This document shows, one piece after another, positions 1 to 9,804 of a stretch of DNA of 64,000 nt. Below the pieces are notes generated by a model, which worked only from the letters and a program-made list of their open reading frames with translations, searched no databases and was not told where the DNA came from. The DNA comes from Malonomonas rubra (GTDB taxonomy: Bacteria; Desulfobacterota; Desulfuromonadia; Desulfuromonadales; Geopsychrobacteraceae), in contig NZ_QKAP01000121.1 of the NCBI RefSeq assembly GCF_003247215.1, positions 20,274 through 84,273 of the forward strand, written 5' to 3'. The translations under genes were made by a program, and so were the position numbers. How positions within the stretch are numbered: position 1 is the first letter of the stretch; the number at the start of each line of letters is the position of its first letter.

Positions 1-1245
1 TGTCTTCACTTTTCCCACATTCAGGGTTAACACCGGAATCTGCAACGGCTGCGGATAATTATCAATCACACCGGCAAGCACCTCACCCTGTCCCAGCTCT
101 GCAATCAGGCTGGCAGCACGGTCGAGAGCAACCGGAATCATATCGATATCAGCACCACGCTCAAACCGATGTGAAGACTCCGTATGTAGTCCGTGCCGCT
201 TACTGGTCCGACGGATCGCGGTCGGTTTGAAATAGGCCGCCTCGAGCAGTATATCTTCCGTATCGTCCTGCACCTCGGAGTTCTGCCCCCCCATGACCCC
301 GGCCATGGCGACCGGCTTCTTTCCGTCACAGATCATCAGGTCCTCGGCGATCATTTCATGTTCCTGATCATCGAGAGAGATGAACTTCTCTCCCTGCTGA
401 GCACGTTTTACGACAATCCGCCCCTCTTCGAGATACTTGAAATCGAAAGCATGCATCGGATGCCCCAATTCCATCATCACGTAGTTGGTAACATCGACCA
501 CGTTGTTGATCGAGCGCATGCCGACCGCCTCAAGACGACGTACCATCCAATCGGGCGAAGGGCCAATTTTGACGCCCTTGATCATCCGCGCCGCATAACG
601 CGGACAGTAATCAGCATCTTCGATAACAACGGAGGTCTGATCTGTGATCTTCACCGCCGACTCGGTAATCTGTGGGGCTGGTAGTATTAATTCCTGATCG
701 CACATTGCTGCAACTTCACGCGCTACCCCGACCACACTCAGACAGTCAGGGCGATTCGGCGTCAGGCCGATCTCGATCATAAAATCTTTCAGGTTCAACG
801 CATCGAACACCGGCTGACCGAGTAGCAAACTCTGCGGCAAAATCAGGATACCAGCGGAATCCTCCGCCAATGCCAGCTCCTTTTCCGAGCAGAGCATACC
901 CATGGAAATCTGCCCACGGATTTTCGATTTCTTGATCTTGAAATCCCCGGGCAGAACCGAACCAGGTTGAGCCAATGCGACCAGATCACCGGCTTTGTGG
1001 TTGGTCGCCCCGCAGACCACCTGTACCACTTCGTTTCCGTTGTTGACCTGACAAACTGTCAATTTATCCGCATCCGGATGTTTTTCTACCGACTCCAACT
1101 TGGCAACGATAACCGAATCGAGCCCGCCGCCGATTTCTTCCAGTGCATCGACCTCAAGACCCGCCATCGTCAGACGATCACAAAGCTCCTGCGGGCTATA
1201 ATCGAAATCGACAAATTCTTTTAACCAATTATAGGTAACAATCAT
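1..1245 (-). CDS. pheT: Phenylalanyl-tRNA synthetase beta subunit, N-terminal part (cut by window edge)
   Basis: Beta chain of the cytoplasmic alpha2-beta2 enzyme that charges tRNA-Phe. The frame is open from the ATG at 1245 to base 1, exactly 415 codons, about half of the usual ~800 residues. The protein begins MIVTYNWLKEFVDF, the typical PheT start. An EMAP/tRNA-binding-like domain follows at about residues 40-150 with the HPDADKLTVC motif near residue 57, and then the B3/B4 editing region. A GGAAGGA ribosome site precedes the ATG. It lies 20 bases after pheS on the same strand, the standard pheST order. The catalytic-like C-terminal half lies outside the window. Confidence 0.96.
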   Translation of the reverse strand, partial: MIVTYNWLKEFVDFDYSPQELCDRLTMAGLEVDALEEIGGGLDSVIVAKLESVEKHPDADKLTVCQVNNGNEVVQVVCGATNHKAGDLVALAQPGSVLPGDFKIKKSKIRGQISMGMLCSEKELALAEDSAGILILPQSLLLGQPVFDALNLKDFMIEIGLTPNRPDCLSVVGVAREVAAMCDQELILPAPQITESAVKITDQTSVVIEDADYCPRYAARMIKGVKIGPSPDWMVRRLEAVGMRSINNVVDVTNYVMMELGHPMHAFDFKYLEEGRIVVKRAQQGEKFISLDDQEHEMIAEDLMICDGKKPVAMAGVMGGQNSEVQDDTEDILLEAAYFKPTAIRRTSKRHGLHTESSHRFERGADIDMIPVALDRAASLIAELGQGEVLAGVIDNYPQPLQIPVLTLNVGKVKT

Positions 1246-1265
1246 TTTTCAGTCCTTCCCCAATC

Positions 1266-2282
1266 TCAAAACTGCTTGAGGAAACGCAGGTCATTTTCAA
1301 AAAACAGCCGCAAATCACCAACGCCATATTTGAGCATGGCGATCCGCTCCAGCCCCATACCGAAGGCGAAACCACTATATTTATCGCTGTCGTAATCGAC
1401 CGAGCCGAAAACCTCAGGGTCGATCATGCCGCATCCGAGGATCTCCAGCCAACCAGTCCGGCTACAGACGCGGCAGCCTTCACCGCCACAAATAACGCAC
1501 TCGATATCGACCTCGGCACTCGGCTCGGTGAAGGGGAAAAAGGACGGACGGAAGCGGACACCGAGACCTTCGCCGAAATACTCACGGAGGAAGTGGGTCA
1601 GAATCCCTTTCAGGTCACCGAAAGTAACCTTTTCATCGACCAGAAACCCTTCAATCTGATGAAACATCGGGCTGTGCGTCAGGTCAGAGTCACGGCGATA
1701 GACAGTCCCGGGCGCAATCACCCGCAACGGTGGCTTGTGCTTGAGCATGGCGCGGATCTGCACCGGCGAGGTATGCGTCCGCAACACCAGATCATCTGTA
1801 ATATAGAAAGTATCCTGCATGTCGCGGGCCGGGTGATCCTTGGGAATATTGAGCGCTTCGAAGTTGTAGAAGTCCTGCTCAATCTCCGGTCCTTCCTCGA
1901 CCATAAATCCGAGCCGGGAGAAGATATCGACGATTTCCTCCGAGACCAGGGTAACCGGGTGTTTACTGCCAAGCACTGCACGTCGGCCAGGCAGGGTAAC
2001 ATCAATTTTCTCGCTGGCCAGTTTGCCCGCAATCGCTTGCTGCTGCAGCTCTGCCTGCCGCTCGGCAAAACGAGTTTCGAACTGATCTTTCAAGGTATTA
2101 ACCAGACTGCCGACCACCGGACGCTCTTCAGGAGCGAGGTCGCGCATCCCCTTCATCACTTCGGTTAGAGCACCTTTTTTGCCCAGTACCTGCACACGCA
2201 CATCCTGCAGCGCTTTTAAATCAGCAGCTAGCTGCAGGTCGCTGAGGGCCTTTTCCTGTAATTGCTCAATCTGTTCTTTCAT
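1266..2282 (-). CDS. pheS: Phenylalanyl-tRNA synthetase alpha subunit
   Basis: Catalytic subunit of PheRS, 338 residues, close to the usual 330-340. The N-terminal ~90 residues form the coiled-coil tRNA-binding arm ([17 protein letters not shown]). The class II core follows with [20 protein letters not shown] (motif 2 region), [17 protein letters not shown] and the C-terminal [17 protein letters not shown] (motif 3). A Cys-rich stretch, [17 protein letters not shown], lies between them as in many bacterial PheS. It is followed directly by pheT. Hairpins in the 165-base gap before it could affect its expression. Confidence 0.98.
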   Translation of the reverse strand: MKEQIEQLQEKALSDLQLAADLKALQDVRVQVLGKKGALTEVMKGMRDLAPEERPVVGSLVNTLKDQFETRFAERQAELQQQAIAGKLASEKIDVTLPGRRAVLGSKHPVTLVSEEIVDIFSRLGFMVEEGPEIEQDFYNFEALNIPKDHPARDMQDTFYITDDLVLRTHTSPVQIRAMLKHKPPLRVIAPGTVYRRDSDLTHSPMFHQIEGFLVDEKVTFGDLKGILTHFLREYFGEGLGVRFRPSFFPFTEPSAEVDIECVICGGEGCRVCSRTGWLEILGCGMIDPEVFGSVDYDSDKYSGFAFGMGLERIAMLKYGVGDLRLFFENDLRFLKQF

Positions 2283-2299
2283 CAGTTAATCCACGTCTG

Positions 2300-2320
2300 G
2301 GCAAACCATAGCAGTTTGCC
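2300..2320 (-). other. Small hairpin in pheS leader
   Basis: GGCAAAC and GTTTGCC form a 7-bp stem with a 7-base loop, about 20 bases before the pheS ATG. It could be part of a leader structure together with the larger hairpin at 2339-2366. No run of T follows, so it is not a terminator by itself. Confidence 0.3.
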
Positions 2321-2338
2321 AGTTCGATGATTCAAAGA

Positions 2339-2366
2339 AACTGACGCCGGCAAGCCGGCGTCAGTT
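2339..2366 (-). terminator. Strong GC hairpin in rplT-pheS gap, possible attenuator
   Basis: AACTGACGCCGG and CCGGCGTCAGTT form a perfect 12-bp stem around CAAG. Read on the minus strand it is followed by TCTTTGAATC, only weakly T-rich. It lies downstream of the clear rplT terminator and upstream of pheS, where E. coli carries a phenylalanine attenuator. I saw no Phe-rich leader peptide, so an attenuation role is only a possibility. Confidence 0.4.
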
Positions 2367-2395
2367 ATTTACAAAAAGGGAGTGAACCGGAAACG

Positions 2396-2429
2396 AAAAA
2401 GGGAGATGGAGCTTATGTCCATCTCCCCT
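2396..2429 (-). terminator. Rho-independent terminator after rplT
   Basis: On the minus strand GGGAGATGGA and TCCATCTCCC form a 10-bp stem (2401-2410 with 2418-2427), followed by TTTTTCGTTT. It begins about 20 bases after the rplT stop. It separates infC-rpmI-rplT from pheST unless there is read-through. Confidence 0.85.
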
Positions 2430-2447
2430 TGAAGGCTTAAAAACTGA

Positions 2448-2804
2448 TTACTGCAGTTTCGCCTTGGCGGTTTCAACAACAGTGCTGAAACCTGCGGGGT
2501 CGTTAACAGCAAGATCTGCCATAATCTTACGGTCAAGTGCGACCTCAGCCTGTTTCAAACCATGAATCAGGCGGCTATAGGAGAGTCCGTTTTCACGGGC
2601 TGCGGCATTGATACGAGCAATCCACAGGGCACGAAAATCCCGCTTCTTGACACGACGGTCACGAAAAGCGTAATTCAGGGCACGGTCGACTGCTTCGGTC
2701 GCTGAACGGAATAACTTGCTGCGGGCGCCACGGTAACCTTTGGCAAGCTTAAGTACTTTATTCCGACGACGTCTGGCTTTAAAGCCTCTTTTTACTCTTG
2801 GCAT
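2448..2804 (-). CDS. rplT: 50S ribosomal protein L20
   Basis: A 118-residue, strongly basic protein starting [19 protein letters not shown], the L20 signature. It is a structural and assembly protein of the large subunit that binds 23S rRNA. It is also known in other bacteria as a translational repressor of its own operon. It is the third gene of infC-rpmI-rplT, with 119 bases between it and rpmI and a terminator right after it. The length is the usual 117-120 residues. Confidence 0.98.
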   Translation of the reverse strand: MPRVKRGFKARRRRNKVLKLAKGYRGARSKLFRSATEAVDRALNYAFRDRRVKKRDFRALWIARINAAARENGLSYSRLIHGLKQAEVALDRKIMADLAVNDPAGFSTVVETAKAKLQ

Positions 2805-2923
2805 CTCACTTGCTCCTTCTCTTTAAAGTTAGTTTCGGCATACGCCGCGGTCGGATCTGCAGGGGGAGATAAGTCCCCACAGTTCACAACCAAACTCACC
2901 CCATGCATGGGGCGGGTAAATTG

Positions 2924-3121
2924 TTACAGGTACGGAATCAGCTGATTGATATTACGCTCGTCAGCTTTATGAACAAGAACTGCCTGACGCAGATCACGCT
3001 TCCGCTTGGTGGTTTTCTTGGTCAGAATGTGGCTGGTAAAAGCCTTGTTCCGACGGATCTTTCCGGTGCCGGTCTTGCGGAAACGCTTGGCCGCACCACG
3101 ATTGGTCTTAATCTTTGGCAT
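2924..3121 (-). CDS. rpmI: 50S ribosomal protein L35
   Basis: A 65-residue basic protein with the L35 start [20 protein letters not shown] and the conserved [16 protein letters not shown] segment. It is a component of the large ribosomal subunit. It sits between infC and rplT as in most bacteria. The gap to rplT contains the palindrome CCCCATGCATGGGG at 2899-2912, which may fold in the mRNA. Confidence 0.98.
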   Translation of the reverse strand: MPKIKTNRGAAKRFRKTGTGKIRRNKAFTSHILTKKTTKRKRDLRQAVLVHKADERNINQLIPYL

Positions 3122-3167
3122 TACTACTCTCCTGTTACCTTTTGTTTATATGCTCCGGTATCCCGGT

Positions 3168-3680
3168 TCACTTCCTTAAAGGGCCGATCATCATCGTCAT
3201 GAAACGACCCATCTTGCTCGGCTGAGACTCGACCTGTCCAACATCCTTGAGCGCGTCGACAGCTTTTTCCAACTGCATCATGCCTTGTTCCGGATGGGCA
3301 TTCTCGCGACCACGGAACATGATGGTCAGCTTGACCTTATTCCCCTCCTCAAGGAAGCGGCGAGCATGCTTGATTTTAAAGTTGAAATCATGCTCGTCGG
3401 TCTTTGGTCGCATCTTAACTTCTTTAATCTCAACCTTGACCTGCTTCTTTTTGGCCTCAGAAGCGCGTTTAGCCTGCTGATATTTATACTTGCCGTAATC
3501 CATGATCCGGCAAACCGGAGGCTCGGCCTGTGGCGAAACCTCCACCAGATCAAGTCCCTGCTCTTCAGCCATACGCAAAGCATCTCGGGTATCAAGAATT
3601 CCGAGCTGGCCACCCTCATCATCAATCACCCGAACTTCACGGGCCTTGATGGCTTCGTTGATGTTCGCTTCCTTAGCTAT
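3168..3680 (-). CDS. infC: Translation initiation factor IF-3, ATA start codon
   Basis: Binds the 30S subunit and checks start-codon and initiator-tRNA pairing. The family sequence clearly extends upstream of any ATG/GTG: the codons read IAKEANINEAIKAREVRV before VIDDEGGQLG, matching the conserved IF-3 N-terminus. An AGGAG site lies 8 bases before the ATA codon at 3680, so I place the start there (170 residues; E. coli has 180). Use of a non-canonical start (AUU in E. coli) is a known autoregulatory feature of infC. The N-domain is about residues 1-80 and the C-domain, ending SKMGRFMTMMIGPLRK, covers the rest. thrS is just upstream. Confidence 0.95.
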   Translation of the reverse strand: MAKEANINEAIKAREVRVIDDEGGQLGILDTRDALRMAEEQGLDLVEVSPQAEPPVCRIMDYGKYKYQQAKRASEAKKKQVKVEIKEVKMRPKTDEHDFNFKIKHARRFLEEGNKVKLTIMFRGRENAHPEQGMMQLEKAVDALKDVGQVESQPSKMGRFMTMMIGPLRK

Positions 3681-3771
3681 GGGTCTGTCTCCTCTACTCT
3701 GAATGCAGTTTTCTGCAGCAACAAATCACATCGCACAACGGCGAAAAGACCCACCACGGGCCCTTTCTTGC

Positions 3772-5688
3772 TTATCTATATGCAGCTGCTTCCTTTTCAA
3801 CGAAACCGATAAAATCGGTCACGCTCATCGACTCCAGGTTTTTACCGTTACGGAACCGTGGAGCAACTGTCTTTTCTTCCATTTCCCGATCGCCGATGAC
3901 CAGCATGTACGGAATTTTTGCCACCTGCGCCTCACGGATCTTGAAACCGAGCTTCTCGTTGCGCAAATCCAGCTCTACCCGGACACCTGCAGCGCGTAAC
4001 TGTCGATAAACCTCTTCGGCGTACTCAGCCTGATTGTCGGTAACATTAACAACAATCGCCTGAACCGGCGAAAGCCAGAGCGGGAAGCTGCCTGCGTAAT
4101 GCTCAATCAGTACACCGATGAACCGCTCAATCGAGCCGAGAATGACTCGATGCAACATAACCGGGCGATGTTTTTCCCCATCGGCGCCGATATAATTCAG
4201 ATCAAAACGCTCAGGCAGGGTAAAATCGCACTGGATTGTAGCACACTGCCATTCCCTGTCAAGCGCGTCCTTGAGCTTCACATCGATCTTCGGACCGTAG
4301 AAAGCGCCGTCCCCTTCGTTGATTTCATACTCTTGCCCGCTCGACTCCAAAGCGGAGCGCAAAGCATTGGTTGCCCGCTCCCAATCCTCATCACTGCCGA
4401 TCGACTTGTCAGGTCGGGTCGAGAGCTCCATCGTGTAATCAAAGCCAAAGATTCCAGCGACTTCCTGCACAAACTGCATGATCGCCTTAACCTCGGCATC
4501 GATCTGATCAGGACGACAGAGGATGTGGGCATCATCCTGGGTAAAACCGCGTACCCGCAACAACCCGTGCAGCACACCCGACTTCTCGTGCCGATGCACG
4601 GTACCGAGTTCGAAGAAACGCAATGGCAGATTCCGATAGGAGCGGGGCTTCGACTTATAGATCAACATGTGTGCCAGGCAATTCATTGGCTTGATCCCAT
4701 AACCCTGCTCGTCGACCTCGGTGAAATACATATTCTCGCGGTAGTTCTCGTAGTGCCCGGAGGTTTGCCACAATTCGGTCTTGAGAATCTGCGGCCCCAT
4801 GACAATATCGTAACCGCGCTTGAGATGCTCTTTACGCTCGAAATCTTCAATAATGGTACGCAGCATGGCGCCCTTAGGATGCCAGATCACCAGACCTGCG
4901 CCAGCCTCTTCACTGAAGGAGAACAAGTCGAGCTCCCTGCCAAGCTTGCGGTGGTCACGCTTACGCGCCTCTTCAAGCCGGTTCAGGTGGGCCTTAAGAT
5001 CTTTCTTGTTCTGGAAGGCAGTGGCATAAACCCGCTGCAGCATGGCATTCTTCTCATCACCACGCCAGTAGGCACCGGCCAGACTGGTCAGTTTATATGC
5101 CTTGAGAAACCCGGTGCGTGGGATATGCGGCCCCCGACAGAGATCGACAAAGTTACCCTGACGATAAATCGATACCTGCTCTTCATCCAGATCTTCAATT
5201 AACTCGACCTTGTAGTCCTCGCCCATCTCGCGGAACATCTTGATCGCGTGGTCTCGGGAAAGTTCTTCTCGAACGATCTGCAGGTCAGCCTTGGCCAACT
5301 CGTCCATCTTCTTTTCGATCACCTCGAAATCTTCCGGGACGAACTTTTTGGTTTCACTGTAAAAATCGTAGTAAAAACCATCTTTAATGGCAGGACCGAT
5401 AGTGACCTGAACCTCATCCCCAAAAAGATCTTTGACCGCCTGGGCCATCAGGTGAGCACAGGAGTGTCGAATCAATTCCAATGCCTCGGGAGAGTTCTGG
5501 GTGACCAGTTCCAGCTTGCCGGAAGCTGAAAGCGGCCGGGTCATGTCGATCATCTCGCCTTCGAAACGTGCGGCGACTGCCTGGCGCGCCAAGCCTTCAC
5601 CGATCGTCAAAGCGACATCATAGGGAGTCGAACCCGACTCAACCTCTTTGACTGACCCATCCGGTAGTTCAATCTGCAACATCGCCAT
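3772..5688 (-). CDS. thrS: Threonyl-tRNA synthetase
   Basis: Charges tRNA-Thr in the cytoplasm; 638 residues from the chosen start. A TGS domain fills residues 1-60 ([13 protein letters not shown]). The editing domain has [11 protein letters not shown] and GFYYDFYSE. The class II core has [15 protein letters not shown] and [20 protein letters not shown], where the MNC cysteine and downstream His residues are the zinc ligands. An anticodon-binding domain follows. A longer reading frame begins at 5739, but AGGAG is spaced 8 bases before the ATG at 5688 and the extra 17 residues come from the terminator upstream, so the shorter start is right. infC follows after 91 bases. Confidence 0.97.
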   Translation of the reverse strand: MAMLQIELPDGSVKEVESGSTPYDVALTIGEGLARQAVAARFEGEMIDMTRPLSASGKLELVTQNSPEALELIRHSCAHLMAQAVKDLFGDEVQVTIGPAIKDGFYYDFYSETKKFVPEDFEVIEKKMDELAKADLQIVREELSRDHAIKMFREMGEDYKVELIEDLDEEQVSIYRQGNFVDLCRGPHIPRTGFLKAYKLTSLAGAYWRGDEKNAMLQRVYATAFQNKKDLKAHLNRLEEARKRDHRKLGRELDLFSFSEEAGAGLVIWHPKGAMLRTIIEDFERKEHLKRGYDIVMGPQILKTELWQTSGHYENYRENMYFTEVDEQGYGIKPMNCLAHMLIYKSKPRSYRNLPLRFFELGTVHRHEKSGVLHGLLRVRGFTQDDAHILCRPDQIDAEVKAIMQFVQEVAGIFGFDYTMELSTRPDKSIGSDEDWERATNALRSALESSGQEYEINEGDGAFYGPKIDVKLKDALDREWQCATIQCDFTLPERFDLNYIGADGEKHRPVMLHRVILGSIERFIGVLIEHYAGSFPLWLSPVQAIVVNVTDNQAEYAEEVYRQLRAAGVRVELDLRNEKLGFKIREAQVAKIPYMLVIGDREMEEKTVAPRFRNGKNLESMSVTDFIGFVEKEAAAYR

Positions 5689-5703
5689 AATCCATTCTCC
5701 TGA

Positions 5704-5734
5704 AACAAAAAGAGGCATCTTGTAAAGATGCCTC
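5704..5734 (-). terminator. Rho-independent terminator between tRNA-Val and thrS
   Basis: On the minus strand GAGGCATCTT and AAGATGCCTC form a 10-bp stem with a 3-base loop, followed by TTTTTGTTTC. It lies 34 bases after the tRNA and ends only about 15 bases before the thrS start. It should end the tRNA transcript, so thrS would depend on read-through or on control at this hairpin. Confidence 0.85.
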
Positions 5735-5767
5735 GACATTCATTGCAGTGATTGCGGGTGCCGGTCA

Positions 5768-5842
<75 letters not shown>

Positions 5843-5862
5843 GCAACCAACCGCGGCGTGAT

Positions 5863-5891
5863 ATTTATCAAATCGCCGTCAATACTGTCAA
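5863..5891 (-). promoter_or_regulatory. Sigma-70-type promoter for tRNA-Val
   Basis: On the minus strand the -35 is TTGACA (5886-5891), then a 17-base spacer, then the -10-like ATAAAT (5863-5868, or GATAAA one base earlier). The expected start is near 5856, about 14 bases before the tRNA. The remaining bases up to the acyl-CoA synthetase start contain no gene. Confidence 0.7.
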
Positions 5892-6057
5892 GCCATTTTC
5901 TTAAATTTATTTGGTTTTTTTACCACCCCAGCCAAACAGCATCAACCATGAAGTTTTCTGGCTTGCGTGACAGAAGTGACAGGGTTAGAGTAAACCACCG
6001 TTTGACCTAAGTGCAACAGCTATTCATCGCACTTTATCTGTCATGAGGTATTTTATT

Positions 6058-7920
6058 GTGCAGTCGATCGATCAATTTATTCAAGAGAGCTGTCAGCGGC
6101 ATTCCGACAATATTGCCATGCAGAGCAAAAACCGTGGCAAGTGGAAACCCCTCAGCTATCAAAAGCTCTGGCTCTCAGTAGAGAAGCTCGCTTCCGGGTT
6201 GCGCGTTCAAGGAATAGAGCATAAAGCCCATATTGCCTTACTCGGCCCATCTTCACCCCGCTGGGTCGCCGCCTATCTTTCGATCCTTCGTGCCGGCTGT
6301 GTGGCCGTTCCTGTTGACAAGGAACTAAAAGCGGCCGAACTAAGGCAAATTCTGGATGATGCAGATGCCGAAGCGATATTCGTCGGGCAAGCGCAATTTG
6401 AAATCCTGATCGATATTATCGATGACCTGCCAAAGCTGCAGAAGATCATCCTGCTCGACATTCCATTGTCTAACATCAGCGACCGCTCCGACATTGCCGG
6501 CGTGCTGGAAAAACTCTCCTCCCTTTGGCAGGAACTGACAGAAGTCTGCAACATCCCGGCAGGGAAGAAAAAACAAATCGAAGCAGCGGCGATCGAGGCA
6601 CATGCCCTGCTGACCGCGCAGGAAGAGCCGGATGGTGGCGAAAAGAAAAAAGCCAATTTCCTCTCCCGATCAGCGACTTCGCGCAACAAACTACTGAAAG
6701 AAGGGCGATTGCTTGCCTACAAAAGCCTCTTCCATGAAAAAAAGCTAGAACAGGCGAACAACCAACCGGATGAGGTTGCGGTTATCCTCTACACTTCCGG
6801 CACCACCGGTCGCTCGAAAGGAGCAATGCTCAGCCATCGCAACATTGTCAGCAACATCAAAGCCGCCTGCGATCGCTTCCATCTCGACAGCTCGATTTCA
6901 ACGTTATCTTTTCTGCCAATCAACCATGTTTTCGAGCAGGTCTGTGGTATCTTGCTGCCTCTTTCGCTGGGCGGGAAAGTCAGTTTCGCCGAATCGATCA
7001 AGAAACTTGGCGACAATCTCAATGAGATCAAACCGACCTTTCTACTCGGAGTCCCCGCCGTTTACCGTTTACTGCTCGATCGGATCACCAAGAACATTGA
7101 TTCAAAAACAGCATCGCGACTCCTTTACAAATTTCCTGTGACCCGCAAAATTGTTGCCGTAAAGGTCCAACAGGCAGTAGGAAAAACCACCACCTTTGTC
7201 AGCGGCGGTGCGGCCCTCGACCCGGCCATAGCTGCCGGTTTCAAAAAACTAGGCCTGACCCTTCTACAAGGCTATGGCATCACCGAAACTTCACCAGTCA
7301 TCTCAGCAGAGAGCCCGTTCAAGAGCAAACCGGGAACAGTCGGAGAAGCAATGGATGGCGTGACTGTCAAGATCGACCGTCCCAATGCCGACGGCGAGGG
7401 AGAGATCCTGGTCAAAGGCCCTAACGTGATGCTTGGCTATTACAAGAATGAAAAAGCCACCATGGAAGTTCTGCAGAACGGCTGGTATCACACCGGCGAC
7501 CTTGGCCGCTTCGATGAAGATGGAATGCTGCAAATCTGTGGCCGGGTGAAAAACCTGATCGTCACCCCAAACGGTAAAAACGTCTACCCGGAAGAGGTTG
7601 AAAACCAGCTATTGAAGAGCCCATTTATAGCTGAAATCATGGTCTACGGGCACAAAGTAGGCCCCACCGCGGAAGAGGTCTACGCCGTCATCTTCCCAGA
7701 CGAAGAAAGCCTGTTCAATTACGAAAAGGACCTGGGCAACGGACCGCTTAGCGAAACTGAGATCGAAACCCTTCTGCGTGGCGAAGTCCTGAAATACGGC
7801 AAAGACTTGGCAGATTACAAACGGGTGAAAAAGTTCACTCTGCGGGAGGAGGAGTTCCCGAAAACAACTACTAGGAAAATCAAGCGATACGTGGTTGAAC
7901 CGAAAATCTCTACCGACTAA
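6058..7920 (+). CDS. Long-chain acyl-CoA synthetase (AMP-dependent ligase)
   Basis: Activates fatty acids to acyl-CoA through an acyl-adenylate; 620 residues from the GTG at 6058. That start has GAGGT 8 bases upstream, whereas the in-frame ATG at 6043 has no such site. Signature motifs are the P-loop ILYTSGTTGRSKGAMLSH (about residue 243), GYGITETSP, YHTGDLGRFDEDG, and the C-terminal lysine region TTTRKIKRY, where the catalytic lysine is expected. It resembles FadD15/FAA1-like long-chain ligases. It stands alone on the plus strand between tRNA-Val and hom and ends in a bidirectional hairpin. Exact chain-length preference cannot be read from sequence. Confidence 0.9.
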   Translation: MQSIDQFIQESCQRHSDNIAMQSKNRGKWKPLSYQKLWLSVEKLASGLRVQGIEHKAHIALLGPSSPRWVAAYLSILRAGCVAVPVDKELKAAELRQILDDADAEAIFVGQAQFEILIDIIDDLPKLQKIILLDIPLSNISDRSDIAGVLEKLSSLWQELTEVCNIPAGKKKQIEAAAIEAHALLTAQEEPDGGEKKKANFLSRSATSRNKLLKEGRLLAYKSLFHEKKLEQANNQPDEVAVILYTSGTTGRSKGAMLSHRNIVSNIKAACDRFHLDSSISTLSFLPINHVFEQVCGILLPLSLGGKVSFAESIKKLGDNLNEIKPTFLLGVPAVYRLLLDRITKNIDSKTASRLLYKFPVTRKIVAVKVQQAVGKTTTFVSGGAALDPAIAAGFKKLGLTLLQGYGITETSPVISAESPFKSKPGTVGEAMDGVTVKIDRPNADGEGEILVKGPNVMLGYYKNEKATMEVLQNGWYHTGDLGRFDEDGMLQICGRVKNLIVTPNGKNVYPEEVENQLLKSPFIAEIMVYGHKVGPTAEEVYAVIFPDEESLFNYEKDLGNGPLSETEIETLLRGEVLKYGKDLADYKRVKKFTLREEEFPKTTTRKIKRYVVEPKISTD

Positions 7921-7942
7921 ACAACTAAACTTTCCCAACAAA

Positions 7943-7978
7943 AAAAGCCGGAATCCACATTTACGGAACCCGGCTTTT
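7943..7978. terminator. Bidirectional terminator between acyl-CoA synthetase and hom
   Basis: AAAAGCCGG (7943-7951) pairs with CCGGCTTTT (7970-7978). The A/T flanks give a T run on either strand. The two flanking genes converge here, so it can serve both. Confidence 0.75.
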
Positions 7979-7997
7979 GCATTTCTAACTTTTCGAT

Positions 7998-9308
7998 TCA
8001 GCCCAGGTTGTTCTCTACCCGGATCAAGCGCGTCGGCTGCTGCACAATCTCCAACTGATCAATTTCGGCCAGCGCCTGGTTGATGTTGGCCTCTTTCGCA
8101 TCATGAGTCATGATAACAATCGGCACAGCATCTGCTTCATGGCGTTCCGGCTGAATCATAGACTGGATACTGATGTCGTACTTGCCAAGGATACTGGAAA
8201 TCTGCGCCAGGACTCCCGGCTTGTCAACCGTGGTAAAACGCAGGTAATAGTGGCTGACGATTTCACTCATCGGCTTGATCGGCAACTCTACAATCTGCTC
8301 TGCACAGTAGCCCATGATCGGAGTCCTTCTCTTGGCGCCAGCGAGCATATCGCGACCGATCGACATCACATCCCCCATTACGGCGCTAGCAGTGGCATCC
8401 ATCCCCGCCCCGCTACCGTACAGGAGTGCCGGACCGAGAAAATCGCCCGACAGGCGAATTGCATTGAAAACGCCATCCACCTCCGCCAGCTGATAACTGG
8501 CCGGGATCATGGTCGGGTGGACCCGTACCTCAATCTGGTCGCCAAGGTTCTTGCCGATTGCCAACAGTTTGATCTTATATCCCATTTGCGTGGCGAACTG
8601 GATATCGATCGCAGCGACCTTGGTAATCCCTTCGGTGTAAACATTGTCGAAATCGACCTTGGTCCCGAAGCACAGAGCCGCCAGTAAAGCAATTTTATGC
8701 GCCGTGTCGATCCCCTCGATATCGAAGGACGGATCGGCCTCGGCATAACCAAGTTCCTGTGCAGACTGCAACACTGGAGCAAAATCGCTACCGTTTTCAG
8801 TCATCTCGGTGAGGATATAGTTGCAGGTTCCATTGAGAATACCGAGCACATTGCTGAAATTATTCGCACAGAGATTTTCCTTGATTGCCGAAATCACCGG
8901 GATACCACCACCGACCGCCGCTTCGAACATCACGTCAACGCCTTGTTTTTCGGCGGCCGCCAAAATCTCCTGCCCGTGCAGCGCCATCAGAGCCTTGTTG
9001 GCAGTGACAACGTGCTTACCGTTGGCAATAGCCTTGAGGATGAAAGACTTTGCCGGCTCATAGCCACCAATCAGCTCAATCACGATATCGATTTCGGGAT
9101 TGCTGATGATCTCTTCGACATCCGTACTCAACAAAGCGGTGTCAACCTTTACCCCGCGATCAGTGGTAATATCGAGATCGATGATTTTAGCAAGTTCAAG
9201 CGTTGTTCCCAAACGCTGTTGCAACAAATCCGCATTTTTCTGCAACACCCGGATAACACCAGTGCCGATGGTTCCAAAACCAAGCAAACCAATCTTAATC
9301 GAGTTCAT
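7998..9308 (-). CDS. hom: Homoserine dehydrogenase
   Basis: Reduces aspartate semialdehyde to homoserine on the way to threonine and methionine. The 436 residues comprise an N-terminal Rossmann fold (KIGLLGFGTIGTGVIRVLQ), the catalytic domain (GGGIPVISAIKENL, GILNGTCNYILTEM, and AEADPSFDIEGIDTAHK with the conserved lysine) and a C-terminal ACT domain from about residue 355 (LRFTTVDKPGVLAQISSILG) that usually gives threonine feedback. This is the common stand-alone form, not fused to aspartokinase. It is the last gene of the ribD-to-hom run, 18 bases after nusB. Confidence 0.97.
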   Translation of the reverse strand: MNSIKIGLLGFGTIGTGVIRVLQKNADLLQQRLGTTLELAKIIDLDITTDRGVKVDTALLSTDVEEIISNPEIDIVIELIGGYEPAKSFILKAIANGKHVVTANKALMALHGQEILAAAEKQGVDVMFEAAVGGGIPVISAIKENLCANNFSNVLGILNGTCNYILTEMTENGSDFAPVLQSAQELGYAEADPSFDIEGIDTAHKIALLAALCFGTKVDFDNVYTEGITKVAAIDIQFATQMGYKIKLLAIGKNLGDQIEVRVHPTMIPASYQLAEVDGVFNAIRLSGDFLGPALLYGSGAGMDATASAVMGDVMSIGRDMLAGAKRRTPIMGYCAEQIVELPIKPMSEIVSHYYLRFTTVDKPGVLAQISSILGKYDISIQSMIQPERHEADAVPIVIMTHDAKEANINQALAEIDQLEIVQQPTRLIRVENNLG

Positions 9309-9326
9309 ATATCCTCTCCAGAAAAA

Positions 9327-9800
9327 CTATTCTTTATCTTCCCGCACGTTTTGAGCAACCCTATCAAGCAATCCATTAATAAATGAAGGCGACTCCTTAG
9401 TTCCGTATCGTTTGGCAATTTCGATCGCTTCGTTGATTGCAACGGACTTTGGGATATCGGGTTGATAGAGCAGTTCATAGGTACAAATACGCAGAATTGA
9501 CAGATCAACCGGAGCCATCCGCTCCAGCGACCAGTTCTTGGCAACCTCGCGGATCAGCTTATCGATAACTGCACGAGATTCAACCACCCCCTTGACCAGA
9601 ACCTCCGCAAAAGTGCGGGCAGCTGTCGACAGGGGTCTATCGGCTGTATCCAAAGGTTCGCCAAGCGCATCATCCGCAAATCTAAAATTTTCCCAAAAAT
9701 CAGCCAGCAAACGGCTGGCATCGGCCTGCTCGTCCAGACGCAAGGCAAACAGAATTTTTAACGCACATTCCCGAGCGATGCGGCGGTTATTGCTCGACAT
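9327..9800 (-). CDS. nusB: Transcription antitermination factor NusB
   Basis: An all-helical RNA-binding protein that with NusE (S10) binds boxA in rRNA leaders. 157 residues. The N-terminal RRIARECALKILFALRL and the C-terminal PKSVAINEAIEIAKRYGTKESPSFINGLLDRVA are diagnostic. It follows ribH by only 4 bases, the very common ribH-nusB pairing. Confidence 0.97.
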   Translation of the reverse strand: MSSNNRRIARECALKILFALRLDEQADASRLLADFWENFRFADDALGEPLDTADRPLSTAARTFAEVLVKGVVESRAVIDKLIREVAKNWSLERMAPVDLSILRICTYELLYQPDIPKSVAINEAIEIAKRYGTKESPSFINGLLDRVAQNVREDKE

Positions 9801-9804
9801 CAGC

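Noticed and set aside
4099..5202. A 367-codon open frame on the plus strand
   Set aside because: It lies wholly antisense to thrS, has no recognisable domain or ribosome site, and arises from codon bias of the real gene.
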